Assembly: GCF_001279775.1 (NCBI RefSeq)
Contig: NZ_LGDG01000145.1
Span: 52,189-116,188, forward strand
Reading direction: 5' to 3'
DNA from: Streptomyces sp. MMG1533
Lineage (GTDB): Bacteria; Actinomycetota; Actinomycetes; Streptomycetales; Streptomycetaceae
DNA: 64,000 nt
Of this stretch, positions 27,165-35,833 are shown in pieces; the first letter of the stretch is position 1, and every line of letters begins with the position of its first letter. The position numbers were made by a program, and so were the translations under genes. The notes beneath the pieces are model-generated. The model was not told the DNA's origin. It saw only the letters and a program-made list of their open reading frames with translations, and did not search any database.

Positions 27165-28262
27165 TCAGCCCTTGGTCGTGCACTTCGGCAGGTCGGCGGT
27201 GTCGCCGGAGCGGATGTCCTCCAGGGCGCCGAGGGCGTCGTCGATGGTCTTCACCTTGACGAGGGTGAGCCCCTCCGGGGTGTCGCTAGCGGCTGCCGCG
27301 CAGTTGTCGGCGGGCGTGAGGAAGTACTGGGCGCCCTTGTTGCGCGCGCCGACCGTCTTCATCTCGATGCCGCCGATCGGTCCGACCTTGCCGTCGTCGT
27401 CGATCGTCCCGGTGCCGGCGACGAACTTGCCGCCGGTGAGGTTGCCCGGGGTGAGCTTGTCGTAGATGCCGAGCGCGAACATCAGCCCGGCACTCGGCCC
27501 GCCGACGTCGGCGAGCTTGATGTCGATGGTGAAGGGGAACGTGTGGTCCGTTCCCGCCGAGATCCCGACGATGGCGCGCTTCTCGCCGTCGTCGTCGGAG
27601 GCCTTCGTCGTGATGGTGACGTCCTCGGTCCCGGTCGCCGTCTTGTTCTCCTTCTCGGCGGCGGCCTGCTCCTTGGCGGGCACGATCGTGAAGACGACGT
27701 CCTGGCCGGGCTTGTGCTTGGTCACCAGTTCGGCGACGTCGGTGGGCTCTTTCACCACCGTCCCGTCGACGGCCTTGATCACGTCACCGGCGTGCAGCTT
27801 GCCCTCGGCCGGGGAGTCCTTGACGACGGTCGAGACGATCACCCAGGACTTCACCGGGACGTCCAGCTCCTTGAGGGCCGCGACCTTGGCGCTCTCCTGG
27901 GACTGGCTGAACTCCTCCGCGTTCTCCTGGGTCGACTGCTCCTCGGTCGTGCCGTCCGGGTAGAGGGTGTCGTGCGGCACGACCTTGTTGTCGTGCGCAA
28001 GCCACCCGTAGACGGCCTCGACGAGGTTCATCTTGTAGTCGGCGCTGGTGACCCGGACGGTGGTCATGTTCAGATGCCCACTCGTCGCGTACGTCTTGCG
28101 CCCCGAGATCTGCAGCACCGGCTCGCCGTCGTGGTCCCCGAGCGTGTTCACCGTCGGACCCGGTGACATCTCCGAATACGGCACATTGATGAAGACTCCC
28201 GCGCACAGGAGCGCGATCAGCATCAGGGTGGAGGCGAGCATCGTCGCGGTGCGGCGTGGCAT
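27165..28262 (-). CDS. YlbL/Lon-type serine protease with PDZ domain
   Basis: 365 aa. An N-terminal membrane anchor (MLASTLMLIALLCAGVFINV) is followed by a PDZ domain (about 135-200: VKDSPAEGKLHAGDVIKAVD) and a C-terminal Lon (S16) proteolytic domain. The catalytic dyad is visible as Ser257 in GGPSAGLMF and Lys302 in GGIEMKTVGA. There is no ATPase domain, so it is a secreted, ATP-independent Lon-like protease anchored outside the cytoplasmic membrane. The same neighbour order (UPF0182, PDZ protease) is found in mycobacteria. Confidence 0.92.
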   Translation of the reverse strand: MPRRTATMLASTLMLIALLCAGVFINVPYSEMSPGPTVNTLGDHDGEPVLQISGRKTYATSGHLNMTTVRVTSADYKMNLVEAVYGWLAHDNKVVPHDTLYPDGTTEEQSTQENAEEFSQSQESAKVAALKELDVPVKSWVIVSTVVKDSPAEGKLHAGDVIKAVDGTVVKEPTDVAELVTKHKPGQDVVFTIVPAKEQAAAEKENKTATGTEDVTITTKASDDDGEKRAIVGISAGTDHTFPFTIDIKLADVGGPSAGLMFALGIYDKLTPGNLTGGKFVAGTGTIDDDGKVGPIGGIEMKTVGARNKGAQYFLTPADNCAAAASDTPEGLTLVKVKTIDDALGALEDIRSGDTADLPKCTTKG

Positions 28263-28298
28263 GGCACGACAGTACGGGACGCTCCTGTCAGCGCACCT

Positions 28299-28475
28299 TC
28301 AGGGCCGTGTCCATGTGCCGGAGTGGGGCTTCTCCATGGCGGCACGGAATCGGGCGTAACCGTCGAGCTCCGGGCCGTCGCTGCGGACCTTTCGGGTCCG
28401 GTTGGCCCAACTGCCCCAGAGACCGGCGCCGACCGCAGCCACAAGCGGAATCAACAACCAGGCGAGCGCTGCCAT
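28299..28475 (-). CDS. Small single-pass membrane protein
   Basis: 58 aa. The start at 28475 is supported by GGGAGGA 6 bases upstream. One hydrophobic helix (AALAWLLIPLVAAVGAGLWG) is followed by a basic then mixed tail (RTRKVRSDGPELDGYARFRA, ending EKPHSGTWTRP). It is upstream of the PDZ protease gene on the same strand, with 36 bases between, so the two may be co-transcribed. The function is unknown. Short proteins with this helix-plus-tail pattern and a GYARFRxAMEKPH end are familiar in Streptomyces. Confidence 0.75.
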   Translation of the reverse strand: MAALAWLLIPLVAAVGAGLWGSWANRTRKVRSDGPELDGYARFRAAMEKPHSGTWTRP

Positions 28476-28604
28476 GCCGTCCTCCCAACCCCGATGAGCG
28501 ACCGCAAACTGACTGATCAGCAGATTAACCATCCGCACTGACAACGCTCACGCCAGGGGTGCGGTTACGCAACCGGAAGGGGGGTCACGGGGAGTGAGGC
28601 GGGC

Positions 28605-29066
28605 TCAGCAGGCGCCGACCCACTCCTCGGTCCCGTCGGAGAACTTCTGGTGCTTCCAGATGGGCACTTCGTGCTTGAGGTCGTCGATCAGCTTCCGGCA
28701 CGCCTCGAAGGCCTCGCCCCGATGGGGGCAGGAGACGGCCACCACGACGGCAAGATCCCCGACCTTCAGGTCGCCCACTCGATGCACGGCCGCGAGAGCC
28801 CGCACCGGGTACTCGGCGACGACCTTCTCGGCGATCCGCCGCATCTCGGCCTCGGCACTGGGGTGGCACGAGTACCCGAGCTCGTCGACGTCGGCACCCC
28901 CGTCGTGATTCCGCACGGTCCCGACGAACAACGCGGTCCCGCCGGCGGCATCGTCCCCGACGGCCCGGAAGACCTCGTCCAGGGAGAGAGCCGTCTCCCG
29001 GATGGCCAGGAGCCTGATGGGATCCTGCGCGGCCTGCTCACCGGGGTGATCGTGTGTGGGTGCCAT
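28605..29066 (-). CDS. moaE: Molybdopterin synthase catalytic subunit MoaE
   Basis: 153 aa. With MoaD-thiocarboxylate it inserts the dithiolene sulfurs to make molybdopterin. Family motifs are GGTALFVGTVRNHDGG, HRVGDLKVGDLAVVVAVSCP, HRGEAFEACRKLIDDLKHEV and PIWKHQKFSDG, the last with the active-site Lys residues. No moaD lies beside it. The moeZ gene at the other end of the window could supply sulfur activation for the MoaD partner. Confidence 0.95.
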   Translation of the reverse strand: MAPTHDHPGEQAAQDPIRLLAIRETALSLDEVFRAVGDDAAGGTALFVGTVRNHDGGADVDELGYSCHPSAEAEMRRIAEKVVAEYPVRALAAVHRVGDLKVGDLAVVVAVSCPHRGEAFEACRKLIDDLKHEVPIWKHQKFSDGTEEWVGAC

Positions 29067-29090
29067 GCCTCCATCGTGCCGCACGCCGAC

Positions 29091-29116
29091 GAGGACCGGG
29101 AATGAGGACCGGGAAT
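29091..29116 (+). repeat. Tandem 13-base duplication upstream of moaE
   Basis: GAGGACCGGGAAT occurs twice head to tail. It lies 25 bases before the moaE start on the other strand, so it may touch the moaE promoter. The rest of 29067-29314 holds only a short CACCAG repeat (about 29257-29276) and no gene that I can support. Confidence 0.8.
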
Positions 29117-29314
29117 AGCATTGTCGCCCGGCACGCGCGCGTGCCCGCTTGGAACCTGCCCGCTCTTGGAGCCTCCTACAGGGGCCCCGCCTCTGGCGGC
29201 ACGGGTGGGCGCAGGCGGCAGCCCGTAGCGCCGGGCCGCGCGATCCACCCCACCCCAGCACCAGCACCAGCACCAGGCGTCGGTGTCCTCTGGCGCGCTC
29301 GCCGCACTCCGCCC

Positions 29315-30427
29315 TCAGATACGCCGCCGAGCCTTGCGAGCCCGCCGTACAACCGCCGCCGCACCCAGCAGGGCCACCGTCGCCCCCGCGGCTCCGGCCG
29401 CGGTCGCGTCCTTCCGCCCGAGCCGCCGCCCGGCCACCGTGTGCCTCCCGGAGACCTCGCCCAGCAGCTCCGCGAGCACCTCCTCGTTGGTCCACCGCGG
29501 CCGCCACCCCGCGTCGTGCAGGCGGCTCCCGCTCACCACCCAGGGGTACATCGTGTACGCCAGATCGCCCGCCGGGGACGGCGTCAGCCCGATCCGGTGC
29601 AGCCGGGCCGCGGCGCCCAGAGCCACGGCGGACGGCAGCTCCATCCGCCGGATCCCGCTGAGCTCCTCGACCTCCTCCTGCTCAAGCCAGCCGTCGCACC
29701 CGACGACAAGCTCCCCGTCGACCTTCTCCAGGACGGCGTACTCCAGAGCGCCGCACAGATCCTCGACGTGGCAGAACTGCCAAGCGGGCCGCGATCCGGC
29801 CACGACCAGCAGCCGCGGCGACTCGAAGTACCTGGTCAGCGCGGTGTCCGTCTCGCCCACCAGCACCGCCGGCCGCACCACGGTGACATTGAGCCCCGGA
29901 TGCGCCCGCGGAGCACGTCGGCCGAGCCGCTCGATCTCCAGCAGGTCGCCGACCCCGGTCGCCTCCGCCGTGGCCCGCAGCTCCGCGTCCTCGGAGAGTG
30001 GCAGCTCGTTGTCCGGCAGGGCCCCGTAGACCATGGCCGACGTGCACAGCACGACCCGGTGCACCCCGGCCGCCGCGGCAGCCGTCAGCACGGTCTGTGT
30101 CCCCCGTACGTTGTACGCCGTACGGGCGGCGGCGTCGGTCTCCAGATCAAGGTCGAGCGCCAGATGCACCACCGCATCGGCCCCCCGCAGCTTCTCCGCG
30201 ATGGCCGGATCCCGCACATCCAGGATGTGCCACTGCGCCGCCGCGCACTCGCCACGGCGCTCGTCGATGGCGATGACCTGCTTGATCTCGTCCGATGCGG
30301 CGAGCCGCTCGGTGAGCAGCGCGCCGACGCCGGATGCGGCTCCGGTGACCGCGACGACGGGCCCGCGCACTCCGGGCGTGGTTGAGTGGTTTCGCGCTGC
30401 GCGAACCTGCGGATCTGGGGAACTCAC
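29315..30427 (-). CDS. NAD-dependent epimerase/dehydratase (SDR family)
   Basis: 370 aa from the GTG at 30427, which follows GGAG by 7 to 8 bases. The nucleotide-binding motif is VTGAASGVGALLTERLA, with the atypical spacing GAASGVG. HLALDLDLETDAAARTAYNV and the stretch CTSAMVYGALPDNELPLSED follow. The usual Y-x-x-x-K catalytic pair is not obvious after the VYG region. A C-terminal hydrophobic segment (AGAAGATVALLGAAAVVRRA) suggests attachment to the membrane. The frame extends to 30523 without a better start. It is divergent from the DUF2342 gene. Confidence 0.82.
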   Translation of the reverse strand: MSSPDPQVRAARNHSTTPGVRGPVVAVTGAASGVGALLTERLAASDEIKQVIAIDERRGECAAAQWHILDVRDPAIAEKLRGADAVVHLALDLDLETDAAARTAYNVRGTQTVLTAAAAAGVHRVVLCTSAMVYGALPDNELPLSEDAELRATAEATGVGDLLEIERLGRRAPRAHPGLNVTVVRPAVLVGETDTALTRYFESPRLLVVAGSRPAWQFCHVEDLCGALEYAVLEKVDGELVVGCDGWLEQEEVEELSGIRRMELPSAVALGAAARLHRIGLTPSPAGDLAYTMYPWVVSGSRLHDAGWRPRWTNEEVLAELLGEVSGRHTVAGRRLGRKDATAAGAAGATVALLGAAAVVRRARKARRRI

Positions 30428-30618
30428 CGGGCGTCTCCAGCGGTTGTCTTCAGTACGCACGCGAGTGACGCGTACGTACCAGGTGGCATCCATCCTGCCG
30501 CAGGCTGAGAGTCGGCGAAGCACCGAGGCCCGAAGCGCCCATGGTGTCTACGCTGGGTGGTGTTATCGGGCAGTCAGCCGTCGGAGACAACCGGCGGCCT
30601 TACCAGCCGAGGAATCCC

Positions 30619-32067
30619 GTGAGTGACACCCCATTCGGATTCGGCCTTCCGCCGGAGGAGCCGGACGACGGCGACGAGGGCAAGAAGAAGGACCCGCAGA
30701 GCGGCGGTGGTCAGGGCCCGGCCAACCCGTTCGGTTTCGGCGGGCTGCCCGGTGCCGGAGGCTTTGGCGGCCCCGGTGCGGACAATCCGCTCGCTGCCAT
30801 GTTCGGTTCGCTGAACCCCAACGACCTGGGCGCCGCCTTCCAGCAGCTGGGCCAGATGCTCTCGTACGAGGGCGGTCCGGTGAACTGGGACATGGCCAAA
30901 CAGATCGCCCGCCAGACGGTCTCCCAGGGCACGGCGGACGGCACCAAGGACGCGAGCGTCGGCCCCGCCGAGCGCACCGCGGTCGAGGAGGCCGTCCGAC
31001 TTGCCGACCTGTGGCTCGACGACGCGACGTCCCTGCCGTCCGGCGCGGGATCCGCGGTGGCCTGGAGCCGCGCGGAGTGGGTCGAGGCGACCCTGCCCGC
31101 CTGGAAGGAGCTCGTGGACCCGGTCGCCGAGCGCGTCGGCGCAGCCATGGGCGATGTCCTGCCGGAGGAGATGCAGGCCATGGCCGGCCCGCTGATCGGC
31201 ATGATGCGCTCGATGGGCGGCGCCATGTTCGGCACGCAGATCGGGCAGGCCGTCGGCGTGCTCGCGGGCGAGGTCGTCGGTTCCACCGACATCGGCCTGC
31301 CGCTCGGCCCGGCCGGCAAGGCCGCGCTGCTGCCGGTGAACATCGAGGCCTTCGGCAAGGACCTCGGCGTGCCGAAGGAGGAGGTGCAGCTGTATCTCGC
31401 CTTGCGCGAGGCCGCCCACCAGCGCCTCTTCGCGCACGTGCCGTGGCTGCGCTCGCACCTGTACGGCGCGGTCGACGGGTACGCGCGCGGGATCAAGGTC
31501 GACACCGCCAAGCTGGAGGACGTGGTCGGCCAGTTCGACCCGCAGAACCCCGAGCAGCTGCAGGACGCCCTCCAGCAAGGCATGTTCCAGCCGGAGGACA
31601 CGCCGGAGCAGAAGGCCGCCCTTGCCCGTCTGGAGACGGCCCTGGCGCTTGTCGAGGGCTGGGTGGACGCGGTGGTGCACGCGGCGGCGAAGCCGCGGCT
31701 GTCGTCCGCGGACGCGCTGCGCGAGACCCTGCGCCGCCGCCGCGCCTCGGGCGGTCCGGCAGAGCAGACGTTCGCCACGCTGATCGGCCTGGAGTTGCGC
31801 CCGCGCCGCCTGCGTGACGCCTCCCGTCTGTGGGCCTCGCTCACCGACGCGCGCGGTGTCGACGGCCGGGACGCCCTGTGGGCGCACCCGGACATGCTGC
31901 CGACGGCCTCCGACCTGGACGACCCGGACGGCTTCGTGCACCGCGAGCAGCTGGACTTCTCCGAGCTGGACAAGATGCTCGGCGAGGCGGCGGGCAAGCC
32001 CGACCTCAAGAAGAAGGACTCCACGGACGTGGACGAGGACACGGACAAGGGCGACGACACCGAGTGA
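30619..32067 (+). CDS. DUF2342 family zinc-metalloprotease-like protein
   Basis: 482 aa with a GTG start after CGAGGA. A Gly/Pro-rich flexible N-terminus (ANPFGFGGLPGAGGFGG) precedes the conserved domain. A short EAAHQRLFAHVPWL motif is present, which in this family is taken as an H-E-x-x-H-like metal site, although the arrangement is not the canonical HEXXH. The C-terminus is very acidic. No signal peptide. The stop overlaps the start of the Nudix gene (GTGA), so the two are translationally coupled. The M. tuberculosis counterpart in the same neighbourhood is Rv3195, from memory. Confidence 0.82.
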   Translation: MSDTPFGFGLPPEEPDDGDEGKKKDPQSGGGQGPANPFGFGGLPGAGGFGGPGADNPLAAMFGSLNPNDLGAAFQQLGQMLSYEGGPVNWDMAKQIARQTVSQGTADGTKDASVGPAERTAVEEAVRLADLWLDDATSLPSGAGSAVAWSRAEWVEATLPAWKELVDPVAERVGAAMGDVLPEEMQAMAGPLIGMMRSMGGAMFGTQIGQAVGVLAGEVVGSTDIGLPLGPAGKAALLPVNIEAFGKDLGVPKEEVQLYLALREAAHQRLFAHVPWLRSHLYGAVDGYARGIKVDTAKLEDVVGQFDPQNPEQLQDALQQGMFQPEDTPEQKAALARLETALALVEGWVDAVVHAAAKPRLSSADALRETLRRRRASGGPAEQTFATLIGLELRPRRLRDASRLWASLTDARGVDGRDALWAHPDMLPTASDLDDPDGFVHREQLDFSELDKMLGEAAGKPDLKKKDSTDVDEDTDKGDDTE

Positions 32068-32585
32068 GCCTGTACGACGACGCGGTCCTCGTGCTGAAGG
32101 GTCACGAGGACCAGCAAGAGCTGCGGCAGGCCTACCTGGACCACCTCGCCGCCCACCCGGACGGCATGTGGAAGGCCTGCCAGGCGGGCCACATCACGGC
32201 GAGCGCCCTGGTGGTCGACCCTGAGCGCGGCCGGGTGCTGCTCACGCTCCACAAGAAGCTGCGCATGTGGCTCCAGATGGGCGGCCACTGCGAGCCTCAG
32301 GACGCCTCCCTGGAGGCGGCGGCCCTGCGCGAGGCCACGGAGGAGTCCGGCGTCGAGGGGCTGACGCTGCTTCCCGGCGGCCCGGTGCGCCTCGACCGGC
32401 ATCCCATCCCGGCGCCGTGCCACTGGCACTTCGACGTCCAGTACGCGGCCGTGGCCCCGCCCGACGCGGCGCACGCGGTCAGCGACGAGTCGCTCGACGT
32501 TCGCTGGTTCGGATACGACGAGGTGGCGGCCGTGGCGGACGAGTCGGTCGCACGACTGCTCGACGCGACCCGCGCGCGGCTTTGA
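32064..32585 (+). CDS. Nudix hydrolase
   Basis: 173 aa, GTG start inside the stop of the DUF2342 gene (4-base overlap). The Nudix box is GGHCEPQDASLEAAALREAT followed by EESGV; its first acidic position is Asp with one extra residue before REATEESG, a variant common in this GGHCEP subgroup. It hydrolyses a nucleoside-diphosphate-linked compound that cannot be named from sequence. The conserved pair CHWHFDVQY is present. Confidence 0.88.
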   Translation: MSLYDDAVLVLKGHEDQQELRQAYLDHLAAHPDGMWKACQAGHITASALVVDPERGRVLLTLHKKLRMWLQMGGHCEPQDASLEAAALREATEESGVEGLTLLPGGPVRLDRHPIPAPCHWHFDVQYAAVAPPDAAHAVSDESLDVRWFGYDEVAAVADESVARLLDATRARL

Positions 32586-32607
32586 AGGCTGCTTTCCAAA
32601 GGATTGC

Positions 32608-32641
32608 GTAAGGGGCGCCCGCCAGGGCGGGCGCCCCTTAC
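32608..32641. terminator. Bidirectional terminator between Nudix and AIM24 genes
   Basis: Perfect 16-base inverted repeat GTAAGGGGCGCCCGCC / GGCGGGCGCCCCTTAC with only 2 bases between the arms (a 4-base loop if the last pair opens), between convergent genes. Confidence 0.9.
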
Positions 32642-32659
32642 GTCTGCTGTCCGGGCGAT

Positions 32660-32695
32660 GCCGGACGATCAGGCGTTGCCGGACGATCAGGCGTT
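32660..32695 (-). repeat. 18-base tandem duplication covering an AIM24 stop codon
   Basis: On the minus strand AACGCCTGATCGTCCGGC occurs twice in a row. The first copy contains the last two codons and the stop of the AIM24 gene, so the duplication adds a second copy just beyond the stop. Confidence 0.9.
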
Positions 32696-33424
32696 GCTTC
32701 CCCCGAGGGAGTTGCCCCGCATACCGAACTGGCCGACCATTCCCGACGAGCGCAGGTGCTGCGGCGGCAGCAGCTCGCTGGGCTGCACCAGAACGTGCCC
32801 CGTGCCGGAGAACTGCATCTCCCAGCCCTCGCCGGTGGAGCCGCGGCGGCGCCACACGGCGGACGTGGAGGTGGGGGCCTGCAGCTGGGTGCGCAGGGAC
32901 GTGGACCAGGCGACCACCGCGTCCGCGTCGCAGCAGACGTTCTTCTCCGGGGTCACCTCCATCACCAGGGGCTCGCCGGAGGTCATGAGGACGACCTGTC
33001 CGGAGCCGGACAGCTCCAGGTTGTAGGCACCCGCCGCGGCGATCTCCACGGCACTGTCGACCGCGACGATGCCGACCCCGAGGGAGCCGTCGAAGGCGAG
33101 GACGTAGGAGCTGTCGACGGTCAGGCCGCGGCCGACCTCCATGATGTGCAGGTGCTGGGCGAGGTTGGCGAGGTAGACGATGCCGTTGCCCTTGCAGCGC
33201 ATCAGTTCCAGGCGCTCGCCGGTCATCCGCTCGGCATTGCGCCAACTGCGGTTGCGGTACTGGCTGTCGAACTCCACCTGCCCCTCGAAGGCCACCATGG
33301 CGCCCTGGCGGGCGAGCACGGCGCTGCTGCCCTGGGTGACGTCGGTCTTGAGGAGCTGCGGGTTCTGCAACGTGTAGCGGCCGGTGGACTCCACCGGGAC
33401 GTGTGCGAAGAGTGTGCTGTGCAT
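32687..33424 (-). CDS. AIM24 family protein (third gene of TerD/AIM24 cluster)
   Basis: 245 aa. A single AIM24 (DUF124) beta-barrel-like domain is recognised by QGAMVAFEGQVEFD, the following GERLELMRCKGNGIVYLANL, YVLAFDGSLGVGI, LELSGSGQVVLMTSGEPLVM and FSGTGHVLVQPSE. The family has no settled molecular role in bacteria; the yeast namesake is a mitochondrial inner-membrane protein. It has no catalytic motif, signal peptide or membrane helix. It lies 19 bases downstream of a second AIM24 gene and ends in a Gly/Ser tail. Confidence 0.85.
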   Translation of the reverse strand: MHSTLFAHVPVESTGRYTLQNPQLLKTDVTQGSSAVLARQGAMVAFEGQVEFDSQYRNRSWRNAERMTGERLELMRCKGNGIVYLANLAQHLHIMEVGRGLTVDSSYVLAFDGSLGVGIVAVDSAVEIAAAGAYNLELSGSGQVVLMTSGEPLVMEVTPEKNVCCDADAVVAWSTSLRTQLQAPTSTSAVWRRRGSTGEGWEMQFSGTGHVLVQPSELLPPQHLRSSGMVGQFGMRGNSLGGSNA

Positions 33425-33443
33425 GATGTGCGTGGTGCCCCTC

Positions 33444-34121
33444 TCAGCCCCGGATCTTGAATCGGTCGCCGGTGTCCTCGCTCGGCTGGACGACCACGAA
33501 GCCCTGTCCCTTGAAGCCGATCTGGAAGGCCTCACCGCTGCCCCGGCCGATGAGGGCGCTCGCCTTGACCGTGCGCCGGGCCTTCATGTCCAGGCCGGTC
33601 GTCCAGGCGATCAGCGCGTCCGGGTCGACGTACGTCTCCCGTTCGGCGCAGTCCAGGGCCATCGGAATGCCGCGGCTGACCAGCGCGACCCAGCCGGTAC
33701 CCCGAACCACGAGGTTGGTCAGGCCCGAGCCGGACAGCTTGGCGAGCCCCTTGACCGGTTCGATGGTCAGTTCCAGCGAGGCGTCGCAGGCCAGCAGCGT
33801 GGCACCGTTGACCGAGAGAGCCTCGCCGTTCAGGTGGAGGACGAGGACGTCGCCGCCGTAGTCGGCGAGGTAGAGGTCGCCGTCACCGCGGCAGATCATC
33901 AGCCGGCCGCCCTCGCCGGAGACCATCTCCTCCGCCGAACGGCGCAGGCTGGCGGGCGCCCCGTCGAACTGCACATAGCCGTCGTACGCGATCATCGAGC
34001 CGGCCTTCGCCAGCAGATCGTGTCCGGTGGCCATGGTGACCTTGAGCGTCTTGGAGCTGTGCACGCTCATGCGGACGCCGGTCGAAGCGGCGCGGTGCGC
34101 GCTGAGAGTCTGGGTGTCCAT
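33444..34121 (-). CDS. AIM24 family protein (second gene of cluster)
   Basis: 225 aa. It has the AIM24 pattern AGSMIAYDGYVQFD, GGRLMICRGDGDLYLADYGG, TLLACDASLELTI, LSGSGLTNLVVRGTGWVALV and FKGQGFVVVQPSE. The ATG at 34121 has GTGAGG 4 bases upstream and lies 5 bases past the stop of the TerD-AIM24 gene. A GTG at 34130 that overlaps that stop is an alternative. Sequence differs widely from its two neighbours, so the three copies are old paralogues rather than recent duplications. Confidence 0.85.
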   Translation of the reverse strand: MDTQTLSAHRAASTGVRMSVHSSKTLKVTMATGHDLLAKAGSMIAYDGYVQFDGAPASLRRSAEEMVSGEGGRLMICRGDGDLYLADYGGDVLVLHLNGEALSVNGATLLACDASLELTIEPVKGLAKLSGSGLTNLVVRGTGWVALVSRGIPMALDCAERETYVDPDALIAWTTGLDMKARRTVKASALIGRGSGEAFQIGFKGQGFVVVQPSEDTGDRFKIRG

Positions 34122-34126
34122 GGGCC

Positions 34127-35695
34127 TCACACCTCGAAGGGCTGTACGACGACGAAGTTGCCGGGGGCGCCGCGGAACTGGAGGTTCACGGCCTCCATGG
34201 ACTGCCGGGAATACCCGGAGCGGCGCAGCCTGAGCGAGGTCGTGGTGACGGCCTGTGCACCGGCGGACCAGGCGATCACGGCGTTCCCGTCGACGTAGGT
34301 GGCCGGGCCGACGGGGATGACGACCGGCACGCCGCGTGTCTTCACTGCGACCGCTCCGGTGCCCGAGAAGAGCATGCTGAACAGGCCGCCGCCCGGCAGG
34401 CCCGCGCCCTCGATGCGGCGTACCTCGGTGTCCAGGGCCTCGTCGAAGGCGAGGACGCCCTGCGCACTGGTGTAGAGCTGCTCCCCCTGGAGGCGGATGA
34501 CGAACACCCGGCTGGCCTCGTCGGCGAGGAACACCTCGCCGTCACCGGAACAGCGCATCAGGGACATGCCCTGACCGGTGAGAGCACCGGTGAGCTTGCC
34601 GAGCAGACCTGAGCCCTTGTGAGCGAAGTCGATGTCGCCCTGGTAGGCGACCATGCTGCCCTGCTTGGCGAGGATGGGGGCGCCCTTGGTGAGCGTGGCC
34701 CGCACGAGCTGCGGGTTCTGCTCCGTCCAGCGGTCACCTACGGGGGCTTCGGCGTACTTCGTCAGGACGACACGGACGTTCGCCTCGGGCGGCACCGGCG
34801 CGATCGCCGTGCCGCCGCCGAAGGGCTGAGCCTGGCCCGGGAAGGCCGCGGGAGCGCCCGGCGGCGTGAACTGGCCCGCGGGGGCCCCGGGGGGCGCGAA
34901 CTGGCCGGCCGGTGCCCCGGGGGGCGTGAACATCTGCGGGCTTGTCGGCGCGGGCGCCTGCGGCGGGACGCCGGGCGGGGTGCCGACTCCGCCGGGCGGA
35001 GTGGTGCCGACGATCGTGGGTGCGGTGTGGATGGACGGGGCCGCGGGGGCCGGCGTGGGAGCTCCGAAGCCGGGTGCCGCGGGGGGCGTCTGGGGGGCGG
35101 CGGCCTGAGGCGGGGGCGCGAACGCCGGCGCCTGGGACGGCGCGGGGGCGGCCGGGGCCGGCTCCTCCTCGGCGACCTCTCCGCCGAAGTTCTTCAGCAG
35201 CGCGTCGAGGCCGCCGTCGAAGCCCTGTCCGACCGCGGCGAACCGCCAGACGTCCTTCAGGTACAGGTCGCCCAGCATGACGGCACGTTCCGTGGAGAAC
35301 TCACCGCCGTCGAAGGAGTACCGGGCCACCTCCTCGCCGCCGGCGACGATACGGACGTATCCGGAGGCGATCTGTGACATCTGACCGGCGCCGTCGATCG
35401 TCGCCGTGAACGACAGCTTCTGGATCTGCGGCGGAATCTTGTCGAGGGTGACCCTGAAGGCCTCCGTGTCGCCCGCCTGCGCGCCCAGGAGCTGAATGGA
35501 TTCCTCGGGGGACTTCGGCTGGTTGAAGAAGATGAAGTACTGGTCGTCCGAGAGCCGTTCGTCGGCGTCGAGCCCGAAGCAGCTGATGTCGAACGTCAGT
35601 CCGGGGCCGGAGATCTGTACGCCTACGTACAGATCCGTGCCCGCGGTGAGGTCACTGATCTTGGCCTTGTGGCCGCGTTGGAATTCCCTGGCCAT
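34127..35695 (-). CDS. TerD-AIM24 fusion protein
   Basis: 522 aa. Residues 1 to about 170 are a TerD domain (tellurium-resistance/stress Ca-binding fold) with GTDLYVGVQISGPGLTFDIS, ADERLSDDQYFIFFNQ, the SPEESIQLLG segment and the terminal MLGDLYLKDVWRFAAVGQGF. A Pro/Ala-rich linker of about 130 residues follows, with three FxPPGAPAGQ repeats. The rest is an AIM24 domain (QGSMVAYQGDIDFAHKGSG, MSLMRCSGDGEVFLADEASR). TerD proteins work in membrane-associated stress complexes. The fusion links the two families physically. It is the first gene of the cluster. Confidence 0.9.
   Translation of the reverse strand: MAREFQRGHKAKISDLTAGTDLYVGVQISGPGLTFDISCFGLDADERLSDDQYFIFFNQPKSPEESIQLLGAQAGDTEAFRVTLDKIPPQIQKLSFTATIDGAGQMSQIASGYVRIVAGGEEVARYSFDGGEFSTERAVMLGDLYLKDVWRFAAVGQGFDGGLDALLKNFGGEVAEEEPAPAAPAPSQAPAFAPPPQAAAPQTPPAAPGFGAPTPAPAAPSIHTAPTIVGTTPPGGVGTPPGVPPQAPAPTSPQMFTPPGAPAGQFAPPGAPAGQFTPPGAPAAFPGQAQPFGGGTAIAPVPPEANVRVVLTKYAEAPVGDRWTEQNPQLVRATLTKGAPILAKQGSMVAYQGDIDFAHKGSGLLGKLTGALTGQGMSLMRCSGDGEVFLADEASRVFVIRLQGEQLYTSAQGVLAFDEALDTEVRRIEGAGLPGGGLFSMLFSGTGAVAVKTRGVPVVIPVGPATYVDGNAVIAWSAGAQAVTTTSLRLRRSGYSRQSMEAVNLQFRGAPGNFVVVQPFEV
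34841..34930 (-). repeat. Three 30-base tandem repeats in the TerD-AIM24 linker
   Basis: Three units (34841-34870, 34871-34900, 34901-34930) each encode a ten-residue FxPPGAPAGQ-type repeat. The two units nearer the TerD domain are the most alike, and the third is degenerate. Such units expand and contract easily. Confidence 0.85.
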
Positions 35696-35833
35696 GCGTA
35701 ACGACCGTCCCCCATCCCGAATGTGAGTGCGTCGCGACAGGCTAACGGCAAACTCGGACACCGAAGGAAGTCGGTACAGATCCGGTACAAAATCCCGCGC
35801 GGTCCTCGACTCGCGACGCCGACGGGCCGGCCG

